Below are positions 15,047 through 21,579 of a stretch of 22,128 nt of DNA, one piece after another. The first letter of the stretch is position 1, and every line of letters starts with the position of its first letter. Under the pieces are notes generated by a model. It was not told the origin of the DNA and searched no databases. It was given only the letters and a program-made list of their open reading frames with translations. The stretch covers positions 1 to 22,128 of IMG/VR virus record IMGVR_UViG_3300040801_003013. The stretch is one strand, 5' to 3'. The DNA comes from a virus. A program made the position numbers and the translations under genes.

Positions 15047-17063
15047 GAATGACCCGCATATCCGCGCCGTATTAGAGAAGCGATACAGCGGCGTCGCCAA
15101 TAAACGAATTGAGGTAATCGCCCGCTCCCATGCCGATGCTGAGGCAAAGGGCGAAACCCTAGGGGAACTGGACTACGAAGAAACGCGGGGCGTGGACATC
15201 GTTGAGGCGGCCTTGACTTATTCCAATATCTCCAAGGCGCGGGCTTGGCTAACGCGATCGCGGTTGGCGGGGGTGGCGGTGGTGGTGGTGGACTGGGTGA
15301 TTCGGGATGGGTTGATCATCCCGTGGTTCCGTCCCGTTGATTTTGATTGGATTGGCTTCAGGCAAGTGAAGCCGGACGAAGAGTGTAGCCGCCTCGGTTC
15401 ATTCGGTATTGTCATTAACCGGGGCGGTATGGGGCAGCCTGTACCGCCGATGCGGGCGATCGCCGTCAATTATGGCCAGCGGTCTGACAACCCATGGGGC
15501 TGGGGATTGGGTGAGACACTGTATTACCTGAAGGAGATTCGCTCCGAGATGTTGAAGTTTGGGCTAATCCATGGTGATCGCTATGCCAGCCCCGTCACGG
15601 TTACTGAGGAAAGCCAAGGGAACACCCTCAGCGCAGAGGATCGCAATTCCCTGGTGCAATGGTTGGATACTCTCACTCAGCAAGCCTACGCAGTCTTGCC
15701 CCCCGGCGTGAGTGCCAAGACGTTGGCAGGGGAGCGGAGCGGTGGTGACTTCTTTTTAGAGAGCTACGCCCGGATTGCAGATGAGATCAGCCGCCTAATT
15801 CTAGGGGAGACGGGGACTACTGACCAAAGCGGGAGCGGTGGATCTCGTGCCCGTGATGAGGTGGCGGCGGGGCAGCAAGAAGGCATCTTGGCGGCGGATT
15901 GTGACGATATCGACAACATCCTAAGCGAGACCCTAGCCCACTGGGTTACTGAGCTAAACGCCCCCGGTGCCACGCCCCCGATCATCCGCACCCGTTGGGC
16001 CAAAAACAAAGAAGCCGAAACGACCCAGAGGAAAGCTAACGAAGATGCCCTCAAGGTGGCGATCGAAAACTACAAGGCCTTGACTGAGATGGGATTCACG
16101 AAAGAAGATCCGGAGATCTCCCCGTTCGAGGGTTGGGAGCCTGCGAAGGCGGCAGCCAGTGAAGACGGCGAGGAACAGTCAGTACAGGCGGCAGCGCTCA
16201 ACGGGGCGCAAATCACCAGCTTGCAAGGCATTATCGAGGCGGTGTCAGAGGGGCGTGTACCACCCGATACGGGTAAATATCTGATCAAGGCAGGGTTCCC
16301 CGCTCTGTCTACTGCGTTGATTGATCGGATGATTGACCCCGTTAAGAAGAAAATCGAGGAGCAATCCGGGCCGTCCCGATGGGATAAGGCATTGGGGGCG
16401 GGGGAGACACCGGCCGAAGGTGAGGAGCCGTCGGAGTTTAGCACGGCACCGCTGGAGACTCGATACGCTCACATCGACACCACGCCCCCCGATGCGGTCA
16501 AGGAATCGGTGCGGGCTGCAATCGAAAAGCGTAAGGCGATCGCATTCAAAGATCGCGCCGCTGATTCCCACCTCCAAACCGCGCTCCGTCTCATGGGTGG
16601 TCGCACCCATCCCGATGAGCTTCGCACCCTGTCGGATTGGTTCAACCGCATGGAATCACGGGGACAACACAAGGGGGGTAAGGGGGCGCAAGCCTGGGCA
16701 TTGCGAGGGGGTGACGTGGCCCGTGATTGGTTAGCGGGTATCACTGAGGCATTCGAGCAAGCCGATCTCGGTATTGAGCCGGAGCCGCCGCCCGATGAGT
16801 CCCCGCTAGAGTTTGCCGCCGATGATGACAGCGAAACCCCCGACAGCCTAAAAAAGGCGATCGCCCCTGCTGCTGATCAATCCTTTGCCGCCTTCACTCA
16901 AGAGGTGGGTAAGATTGTCGCAGGCGGGGGCAACCTGGAGGATATGCGAAAGCAGCTCGACGGGGTGGCGTATTCGCCCGCGTTGGGTGTGCTACTGGGG
17001 GGCGCGATGTCAGCGGCCCATGTTTTAGGGATTAATGAAGTAAAAGCGGAGATCAATGACTAA
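14925..17063 (+). CDS. Portal protein (DUF935, Mu gp29-like)
   Basis: The 712-residue protein carries DUF935 hallmarks: ENDPHIRAVLEKRYSGVANK and RIEV (residues 41-64), TGTTDQSGSGGSRARDEV (about 295-312) and NGAQITSLQGIIEAVSEGRV followed by PPDTGKYLIKAGFP (about 425-458). It forms the dodecameric DNA entry/exit vertex. After the normal core (to about 475) there is an extra region; residues about 545-606 (RLMGGRTHPDELRTLSDWFN, then AWALRGGDVARDWLAGI) resemble the 'vkrM..yF.RH....aw.LWGG..g..Wa' module attached to various phage head proteins, function unknown. The last 100 residues are acidic then helical. No in-frame alternative start exists downstream of 14925 near the N-terminus, so overlap with the XRE gene is genuine if both are real. 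Confidence 0.92.
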   Translation: MALSAHLIHSIQASQTNIGAGLFTFRETGSILNGITLSRIENDPHIRAVLEKRYSGVANKRIEVIARSHADAEAKGETLGELDYEETRGVDIVEAALTYSNISKARAWLTRSRLAGVAVVVVDWVIRDGLIIPWFRPVDFDWIGFRQVKPDEECSRLGSFGIVINRGGMGQPVPPMRAIAVNYGQRSDNPWGWGLGETLYYLKEIRSEMLKFGLIHGDRYASPVTVTEESQGNTLSAEDRNSLVQWLDTLTQQAYAVLPPGVSAKTLAGERSGGDFFLESYARIADEISRLILGETGTTDQSGSGGSRARDEVAAGQQEGILAADCDDIDNILSETLAHWVTELNAPGATPPIIRTRWAKNKEAETTQRKANEDALKVAIENYKALTEMGFTKEDPEISPFEGWEPAKAAASEDGEEQSVQAAALNGAQITSLQGIIEAVSEGRVPPDTGKYLIKAGFPALSTALIDRMIDPVKKKIEEQSGPSRWDKALGAGETPAEGEEPSEFSTAPLETRYAHIDTTPPDAVKESVRAAIEKRKAIAFKDRAADSHLQTALRLMGGRTHPDELRTLSDWFNRMESRGQHKGGKGAQAWALRGGDVARDWLAGITEAFEQADLGIEPEPPPDESPLEFAADDDSETPDSLKKAIAPAADQSFAAFTQEVGKIVAGGGNLEDMRKQLDGVAYSPALGVLLGGAMSAAHVLGINEVKAEIND

Positions 17064-17118
17064 TCAGATTCAGCCTCGCATCGATTCGATTCGGACTCAG
17101 TTGGCAACCTTAGGATAA
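17056..17118 (+). pseudogene. Orphan leader peptide (broken N-terminal tag)
   Basis: A 20-codon frame reads MTNQIQPRIDSIRTQLATLG and stops. RIDSIR recurs exactly in the protein starting at 18247 (IQERIDSIRQAV), and the overall pattern matches the leaders at 19471 and 22016. It overlaps the portal stop by 8 bases and ends 7 bases before the MutS-like gene, in a different frame. DNA from 17112 on is homologous to an internal part of the 19471 gene, so this appears to be a leader cut from its body by a deletion. It might still be translated. Confidence 0.6.
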
Positions 17119-17125
17119 AACGAAG

Positions 17126-18196
17126 ATGACGAAAACACAGAGAGCCGAATCGTCCGTAACGGTATCCCCTGAGATGCAAAAGCGTGTTGATGCAAAAATA
17201 GCCGAAGCCTACGGCCCACGGGGAAACTCGAAAACACGATCGACGATGGATGAAGTCGAAAACATCCCCTCCAGTGAAATACGCCCCGTGCTTTCTCAAT
17301 ATATGGACGCTAAAAAATCAGCGCCACCGGGGGACATTGTTTTAGTGAAGTCTCAAGACGGGGACTTCTACGATACATTCTTTGATGATGCTGTTAAATT
17401 CAGTGAAGCCGGGGACACTGGTGCTGTCGTGTCTTTTGAAACTTCGGGAGATCCCGCCGGGCCAATCGTGCCCATGGTGGGCGTTCCGGCTCATGCAATC
17501 GAGCGATTCGCACGGAACACTGTTAACAATGGTTTCTCTTTAACAGTTGTCGAACCGGGGGATGCTCCGAAGACCTCAAAGAAAAAAACCACCCCACCAC
17601 CCGTCGCCAAGAAGACTGACACCCCGCCGCCTGCCGCCAAGTCTCCGTCTGAACCCAGAGACCCGGTGTTTGTCAAGAGGGAAGAGCAAGAAACACGAAT
17701 AATTAATGAGGCAATCTCAGACACAGAGTTATCCATTAAACGTCAGCAGTCCATTGTTGACACTACCTACGACCCCATCGAAAAAGAATCGAGGCAAAAA
17801 CGATTAGACAGCAAAAAGCGAACACTGAAAACATTGAACGGTAAGCGAGATGAGATCGTCAATAAAATTCGCGGTATTGAGCAGGTATCTAAATGGGTCA
17901 ATGAGGGCGAATCGGCAAAAACCAAAAAAGGCAAGCTCAATCGCAAAACCGACGGACGAACGCTCCCGCCGGTTTCGGGTCGTGACCATGGCGATGGCGT
18001 TTTTGTTGGAGACAATGGCTCTGTTTTCCTTGACGGGTACGCCGTCGCCAATAGCACAAGCAAGAAAAGCGCGGCAGGCATAGCAGCGGCGTTGAAAAAT
18101 CTCCCTGGGAAAAGCGGAGACATTGACGCACTTTCGCCAAGCGAAAGAAAATCCGTAACGGCGGAGATCAAACGCCGACTAGATCTATTCAAATAA
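17126..18196 (+). CDS. Stand-alone MutS domain I-like protein
   Basis: Of 356 residues, about 56-145 align with MutS domain I, the mismatch-reading domain: QYMDAKKSAPPGDIVLV, then DGDFYDTFFDDAVKFSE, then PIVPMVGVPAHAIERFA, then GFSLTVVEPGD. E. coli MutS has the same order (GDFYELFYDDAK, PIPMAGIPYHAVENYL, SVAICEQIGD). The mismatch motif F-x-E reads F81-Y82-D83. No clamp, connector or ATPase domains follow, so it cannot be a working MutS. Residues 150-177 are a Pro/Lys linker (KKKTTPPPVAKKTDTPPPAA), 185-265 a charged coiled coil, and 275-356 an unrecognised domain. TKTQRAE and KTTPPP.AKKT are shared with the 19471 protein. It lies between portal and MuF genes. AGGA lies 10 nt before the ATG; an in-frame TAG excludes an upstream start. 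Confidence 0.8.
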   Translation: MTKTQRAESSVTVSPEMQKRVDAKIAEAYGPRGNSKTRSTMDEVENIPSSEIRPVLSQYMDAKKSAPPGDIVLVKSQDGDFYDTFFDDAVKFSEAGDTGAVVSFETSGDPAGPIVPMVGVPAHAIERFARNTVNNGFSLTVVEPGDAPKTSKKKTTPPPVAKKTDTPPPAAKSPSEPRDPVFVKREEQETRIINEAISDTELSIKRQQSIVDTTYDPIEKESRQKRLDSKKRTLKTLNGKRDEIVNKIRGIEQVSKWVNEGESAKTKKGKLNRKTDGRTLPPVSGRDHGDGVFVGDNGSVFLDGYAVANSTSKKSAAGIAAALKNLPGKSGDIDALSPSERKSVTAEIKRRLDLFK

Positions 18197-18240
18197 CCCC
18201 CACCGGGCGCACCCTCTCGCCCCGATACCACTACCCCATT
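18194..18240 (+). repeat. Intergenic cassette repeat, copy A
   Basis: From the stop codon of the MutS-like gene, TAACCCCCACCGGGCGCACC and onward to ACCACTACCCCAT matches 20389-20440, which begins at the stop of the 19471 gene (TAACCC, CCACCGG, GCACC, TCGC, ACCACTACCC in the same order). Similarity is roughly three quarters of positions with small gaps. Both copies follow genes that also share coding segments, so the spacer moved with its gene. Confidence 0.7.
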
Positions 18241-18246
18241 AAAACA

Positions 18247-18585
18247 ATGACCGCAACCTACTCCAAAGAAATCGCCCGCATTCAAGAACGGATCGACAGC
18301 ATCCGGCAGGCAGTCAAGTCGCCCCCGCGTCAGTATGCCGGGCTCACGGCTGCACAGCTACCAGAGAACCCCAACCCCGCCCAACTCCGCGCCGTGTTCG
18401 CCCTCACCATTGAGAGCGTCTACCTCGATGGGGTGGATGAGATCCTAGAAGGCCCCACGCCAAAAGGTAAGGCAATCACCGGCAAATTCCGAGAAGGCCG
18501 AAAGGTCTTTGATGTGAAGATCGTCAATGGCGAGATCATGTTTCAGCCGTCCGCTGAGATGACCGACGAAGAGTTCGGGGGTTAA
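18247..18585 (+). CDS. Hypothetical leader-tagged protein
   Basis: The 112-residue protein begins with the shared leader (YSKEIARIQERIDSIRQAV, then SPPRQY, about residues 5-30), like those at 19471 and 22016. The rest (about 36-112) is unrecognised: a helix (AQLRAVFALTIESVYLDGVD), then GKAITGKFREGRKVFDVKIV and a small strand pair. It lies two bases before the MuF gene, so it is co-translated with a minor head protein. TTAAAAC precedes the ATG here and at the 19471 gene. A virion or capsid-associated role is plausible from location only. Confidence 0.65.
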   Translation: MTATYSKEIARIQERIDSIRQAVKSPPRQYAGLTAAQLPENPNPAQLRAVFALTIESVYLDGVDEILEGPTPKGKAITGKFREGRKVFDVKIVNGEIMFQPSAEMTDEEFGG

Positions 18586-18587
18586 TT

Positions 18588-19466
18588 ATGGTGAGTCCCA
18601 TCGTTGCCGCCGTCCTGAAGTTAAAGGCATCCGTCCCTACCGAATCCTGGCGCGACCTTGCCGCCGGGGAACACCTGAGTGCGTTCATGGTAGCAGGGGC
18701 GGCCAATGAATCGATGCTTAGTGAGATTCGCACCGCGTTAGATACCTCGATTCTGGAGGGGCGATCGCAGGATGAGTTCCGGCGTGAGTTTGTCAAGATC
18801 GCGGGGCGGTACGGTTGGGACTACACCGGCGATCCCCTGTGGCGTACCGATATTATCTACGGCACGAATATCAACCAAGCGGTGCGATCGGGGCGGTGGC
18901 GACAAATGACCGATCCCGACGTGCTCAAAAAACGCCCGTATTGGCAAGTAACCGAAGGCGAGGCACAGTTTGATCCGCGCCCGGATCACAAGGCATTAGA
19001 GGGGAAGGTGTTCCCTGCCATGCACGAATTTTGGAACTCGTACTTTTTCCCCGTGGGGTTCGGTTGCACGCATCGGGTCGTGTCGGTATCCCGTGGGGAT
19101 GTCGAGCGTGAAGGGCTGCGGGTGGAAGAACCGCCCGCGATCGGTGACGACGTGGGGGGCGTGACATTGGCCGTAGAGCCAGGATGGAGCGCCAGCCCCC
19201 CGGTGATCACGACTGAGGAGCGGATGCGGAGCCTCAATACGATCGCCGATCGCCTGCCCCCTGAATCTCAATCCCGACTCACTCAGTACGCCGAAGAGCT
19301 ACAGCAGCCCCTAAGCCGTTCTGACGCTGAGAGCTTCATACTAGAGTTATTCGAGGCGCTGGACTACGAGCCATCCCCCGACGAATTGGACGCAGTGATC
19401 GCCCGCGCCCGCAACATGACCCGCCCTGAACTGGCCGCCGCCATCTGGGATACTTTTGAGAATTAA
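18588..19466 (+). CDS. MuF-like minor head protein (Mu gp30)
   Basis: The 292 residues carry the MuF/SPP1 gp7 signature: LWRTDIIYGTNINQAVRSGR followed by WRQM (84-107), YWQVTEGEAQFDPRPDHKAL and EGKVF (118-142), and FWNSYFFPVGFGCTHRVVSV (148-167), equivalent to the usual 'R..H..l.G.v......fW....P..g..CrC.v'. Members bind the portal inside the procapsid and are present in few copies. The C-terminal third (about 210-292) is helical and acidic and may carry an extra function. It follows the 18247 gene by two bases and precedes the 19471 gene by four, so both leader-tagged proteins are made together with it. Confidence 0.9.
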   Translation: MVSPIVAAVLKLKASVPTESWRDLAAGEHLSAFMVAGAANESMLSEIRTALDTSILEGRSQDEFRREFVKIAGRYGWDYTGDPLWRTDIIYGTNINQAVRSGRWRQMTDPDVLKKRPYWQVTEGEAQFDPRPDHKALEGKVFPAMHEFWNSYFFPVGFGCTHRVVSVSRGDVEREGLRVEEPPAIGDDVGGVTLAVEPGWSASPPVITTEERMRSLNTIADRLPPESQSRLTQYAEELQQPLSRSDAESFILELFEALDYEPSPDELDAVIARARNMTRPELAAAIWDTFEN

Positions 19467-19470
19467 AACT

Positions 19471-20391
19471 ATGGATATTACCCAAGCTCATATCGATGCA
19501 ATCCGCCGCCATATCGAAGTCTTGAGGAGGATGTACGCACCCCCACGACGGTACAGGGCGGGGCGTAACTGTAGGAAAGGGTACAACTGCGGTGGGTCGT
19601 GCATTAACCGGGGCTACGGCTGCCGCAAGGCCCTACAGGGTGAGGCTAAGAATTTCAGTGAGTGGATGGTCAATAAGATGTCCGCTGATATCGGTAAGGT
19701 CGTGGGGGATGCTCCCAAGGATAAGGTGAAGACAACAAAAACACAGAGAGCCGAACCCAAGGCAGAACCCATGAGCGACGAAATGAAAGAGGGTATCCGC
19801 ATCGGGGAAGAGATGAGGAAGCGGGACGAGCAAGCCAAGACCACCCCGCCGCCCGCCGCCAAGAAGACCACTAAGCGCAAGGCAAAACCAAAGGCAGAAT
19901 CTAAACCCAAGGCAGAACCGAAAGCACCCGCTAAGGCAGTAGAGAAGCCCCCTGAGCCAAAGGCTAAAGCCAAGCCCAAGGCAGAGCCGAAAGCACCCGC
20001 CGCCGCTAAGCCCAAACCACCCGCCGGCAAGAAACCCAAGAATCAGAAGGAATTCAATAAAGGCGTACAGGATCGGCTGAAGTCTGGGCCTGTTGATGTC
20101 TTGGGATTACAGGATGAGATGGGGATGGACGATAAGCAATTCGCTAAGTTTGTGAATGACGGGATTGCGGCGGGTCAGTTCAATGCCAACCGAAAAGGGG
20201 ATAGCGGGTTTAACCCCCGCAAGGCAGCACAAGACACATTCGGCAAAGACTTCGCACAACTCACCGGCCCTGAGAAACAGCGACTATTCAAGCAACGAAA
20301 CGACAAGCAAAAGGCCGACGCAGAACGCCGCCGACGATTAGCTGACGCAGGGCTACCCCCTGACAAACAACTGATCGTAGGCGGTCGATAA
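19471..20391 (+). CDS. Leader-tagged Cys-knuckle protein with histone H1-like tail
   Basis: Chosen ATG gives 306 residues; a TTG at 19456 would overlap the MuF gene. Residues 1-23 are the shared leader (ITQAHIDAIRRHIEVLRRMY), 24-33 read PPRRYRAGRN, and C34-x5-C40-x3-C44-x6-C51 forms a four-Cys knuckle (CRKGYNCGGSCINRGYGC). Residues 86-131 hold KTTKTQRAE and AKTTPPPAAKKT, shared with the MutS-like protein. Residues 125-190 are Lys/Ala/Pro/Glu repeats (KAEPKAPAKA type) as in histone H1-like DNA binders. Residues about 195-250 (DRLKSGPVDVLGLQDEMGMD and onward) look like a small winged-helix-type fold. The C-terminus is basic. Function unknown; DNA or capsid-interior association is inferred. Confidence 0.7.
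   Translation: MDITQAHIDAIRRHIEVLRRMYAPPRRYRAGRNCRKGYNCGGSCINRGYGCRKALQGEAKNFSEWMVNKMSADIGKVVGDAPKDKVKTTKTQRAEPKAEPMSDEMKEGIRIGEEMRKRDEQAKTTPPPAAKKTTKRKAKPKAESKPKAEPKAPAKAVEKPPEPKAKAKPKAEPKAPAAAKPKPPAGKKPKNQKEFNKGVQDRLKSGPVDVLGLQDEMGMDDKQFAKFVNDGIAAGQFNANRKGDSGFNPRKAAQDTFGKDFAQLTGPEKQRLFKQRNDKQKADAERRRRLADAGLPPDKQLIVGGR
19906..20000 (+). repeat. Internal 26-bp direct repeat in Lys/Ala/Pro tail
   Basis: A 26-bp unit at 19906-19931 (CCCAAGGCAGAACCGAAAGC then ACCCGC) recurs at 19975-20000 with one difference (A to G). It encodes PKAEPKAPA. Related shorter units occur at 19757 and 19889. The length of this tail could change by slippage or recombination. Confidence 0.8.
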
Positions 20392-21059
20392 CCCACCCCA
20401 CCGGCTGCACCGTATCGCGCCACTAAACCACTACCCGCATCCCACGGGTTAATCCCGCACTCCATTAGGGTAGTGAGTCGCACTTGCACCCGGTTCAGGT
20501 TTACAAGGGTAGCGGCGGGGACTGTATCGCGCTCTCCACTCTTGACCCCTGCCTTGCTTTGCATGGCCCAGACAAATCGCTGATAATCACGGGATGAGGT
20601 GAACCCATGCGCCTTAAGTTGATCGGTGAGGGGGCGGAAATCGTGGCGCGTTGCCAGCCGTTCCACTAACCACCGCTGGCGATCGTCTGCCTCAAATTTC
20701 AGCCCAAAGGCATCCGAGAAAAGTTGATGCAGGGATAGACCGAACATTGACCGGACAAATTTACGGGCCGCCGGATTGCCCCGCTCTGACATAGCCAGCA
20801 CAATCTGAGCAAACGCTTCAAGGGTGACAACGTTGACCGCTTTGGGATGGATAGGGGTTTTCCATTTTTGGATCTCGTTGGTTTGGAAAGCCTCACCCGT
20901 CAAGGCTTTCAGTGCTTTTGCAGACCGATTTGATGGGATTAAATCGAGGTCTGCCATCTGTGGAATCGCTACGCCAAACTCGCCATTCTCGGACATCAAG
21001 CCCTTTATGCTGACGGGGCCGATCTTCACATCCGTAACCGATGCCTTTAAAATGCTCAT
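20175..21059 (-). CDS. KilA/BRO-like cyanobacterial mobile-element protein, long form
   Basis: From ATG 21059 the protein reads MSILKASVTDVKIGPVSIKG, then GEFGVAIPQMADL, LIPSNRSAKALKALTG, VVTLEAFAQIVLAMSERGNP and LHQLFSDAFGLKF. Order and motifs match the 1171-1698 protein, so the two are paralogues. An extra C-terminal part (DFRPLTDQLKAHGF, YQRFVWAMQSKAG, to MECGINPWDAG) follows. Beyond about 20436 the frame runs to a stop at 20175 antisense to the 19471 gene, giving low-quality sequence; the natural end of the protein was probably near 20436. It is the only minus-strand gene in the portal operon. TACAAT (21129-21124) and TAGAAT (21123-21118) suggest its own promoter. It looks like a moron or inserted gene. 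Confidence 0.65.
   Translation of the reverse strand: MSILKASVTDVKIGPVSIKGLMSENGEFGVAIPQMADLDLIPSNRSAKALKALTGEAFQTNEIQKWKTPIHPKAVNVVTLEAFAQIVLAMSERGNPAARKFVRSMFGLSLHQLFSDAFGLKFEADDRQRWLVERLATRHDFRPLTDQLKAHGFTSSRDYQRFVWAMQSKAGVKSGERDTVPAATLVNLNRVQVRLTTLMECGINPWDAGSGLVARYGAAGGVGYRPPTISCLSGGSPASANRRRRSASAFCLSFRCLNSRCFSGPVSCAKSLPNVSCAALRGLNPLSPFRLALN
20389..20440 (+). repeat. Intergenic cassette repeat, copy B
   Basis: This is the second copy of the spacer at 18194-18240, again starting at the stop codon of a cassette gene (TAACCC ... CCACCGG ... ACCACTACCC). After copy A comes TTAAAACAATG, the start of a leader-tagged gene; here that is missing and the sequence runs straight into the 3' part of the minus-strand KilA/BRO-like gene. 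The minus-strand gene seems to have been inserted at this point. Confidence 0.65.
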
Positions 21060-21117
21060 ACTGCCTAGTTGGTTTAGGTGGTCACGCCTCCCGGATGTTT
21101 GCGCATCGCGGGGGGGC

Positions 21118-21129
21118 ATTCTAATTGTA
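21118..21129 (-). promoter_or_regulatory. Candidate promoter of inserted minus-strand gene
   Basis: On the minus strand GTACAATTAGAATG offers two overlapping -10 candidates, TACAAT (21129-21124) and TAGAAT (21123-21118), about 60 bases before ATG 21059. No strong -35 box is visible. An own promoter is expected for a gene opposing the operon in which it sits. Confidence 0.35.
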
Positions 21130-21159
21130 CCCTAGAGATAGAGACTCGCGGGCACACCC

Positions 21160-21576
21160 ATGATCAACATCAACGTCAACGTCCAAGGCGATCGCCGCGT
21201 CCTATTGAACCGCCTCAACAACCTCAAGCCCGCGTTCAAGAACATCGGCGAACACTTGACCCGCACCACGGATCGCCGTTTTGCCCAGGAGGGGGGCGCG
21301 TTGGACTGGAAGCCCCTCAAGCCTGAGACGATCGCAGAGAAGCGACGCAACCGCCGCCGCATGAAAATCCTCCAACGGAGCGGCCCCCTGCGAAATACCA
21401 TCACCTACTTTGTGACAGAGCGGGGGCTAGTCTTCGGGTCTAACCAGGTCTATGCTCCCACTCATCAATTTGGGGACGAGGATCGCGGTATTCCTGCCCG
21501 CCCGTTCCTTGTGATCACGGATGAGGATCGGACAGCGATCGCTGAGATTATCGATAACCACCTATTCAATATTTAG
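21160..21576 (+). CDS. Mu gpG-like virion morphogenesis protein
   Basis: The 138-residue product matches the phage virion morphogenesis family (Mu gpG): LTRTTDRRFAQEGGALDWKP and LKPETIAEKR (residues 33-63), ILQRSGPLRNTI (70-81), GLVFGSNQVYAPTHQFGDED (about 89-108) and IPARPFLVIT (110-119). The HQFG and PARPFL blocks are near-universal in this family, which helps join or complete head and tail. It follows the divergent inserted gene and comes three bases before the DUF1320 gene. In Mu, G directly follows the MuF gene; here accessory genes lie between them. Confidence 0.9.
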   Translation: MININVNVQGDRRVLLNRLNNLKPAFKNIGEHLTRTTDRRFAQEGGALDWKPLKPETIAEKRRNRRRMKILQRSGPLRNTITYFVTERGLVFGSNQVYAPTHQFGDEDRGIPARPFLVITDEDRTAIAEIIDNHLFNI

Positions 21577-21579
21577 CCC

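Noticed and set aside
17126-18196. Truncated functional MutS repair protein
   Set aside because: Only domain I is present and the rest is a linker, coiled coil and unknown domain, not remnants of MutS connector, lever or ATPase domains.
19614-20039. Minus-strand 141-codon frame of Gly/Ala/Leu-rich protein
   Set aside because: It is the complement of the Lys/Ala/Pro repeat tail of the 19471 gene, with no independent support.
1491-21545. GCGATCGC palindromes as phage operators
   Set aside because: They are scattered inside genes on both strands as typical of the cyanobacterial HIP1 element, so they inform host origin rather than regulation.
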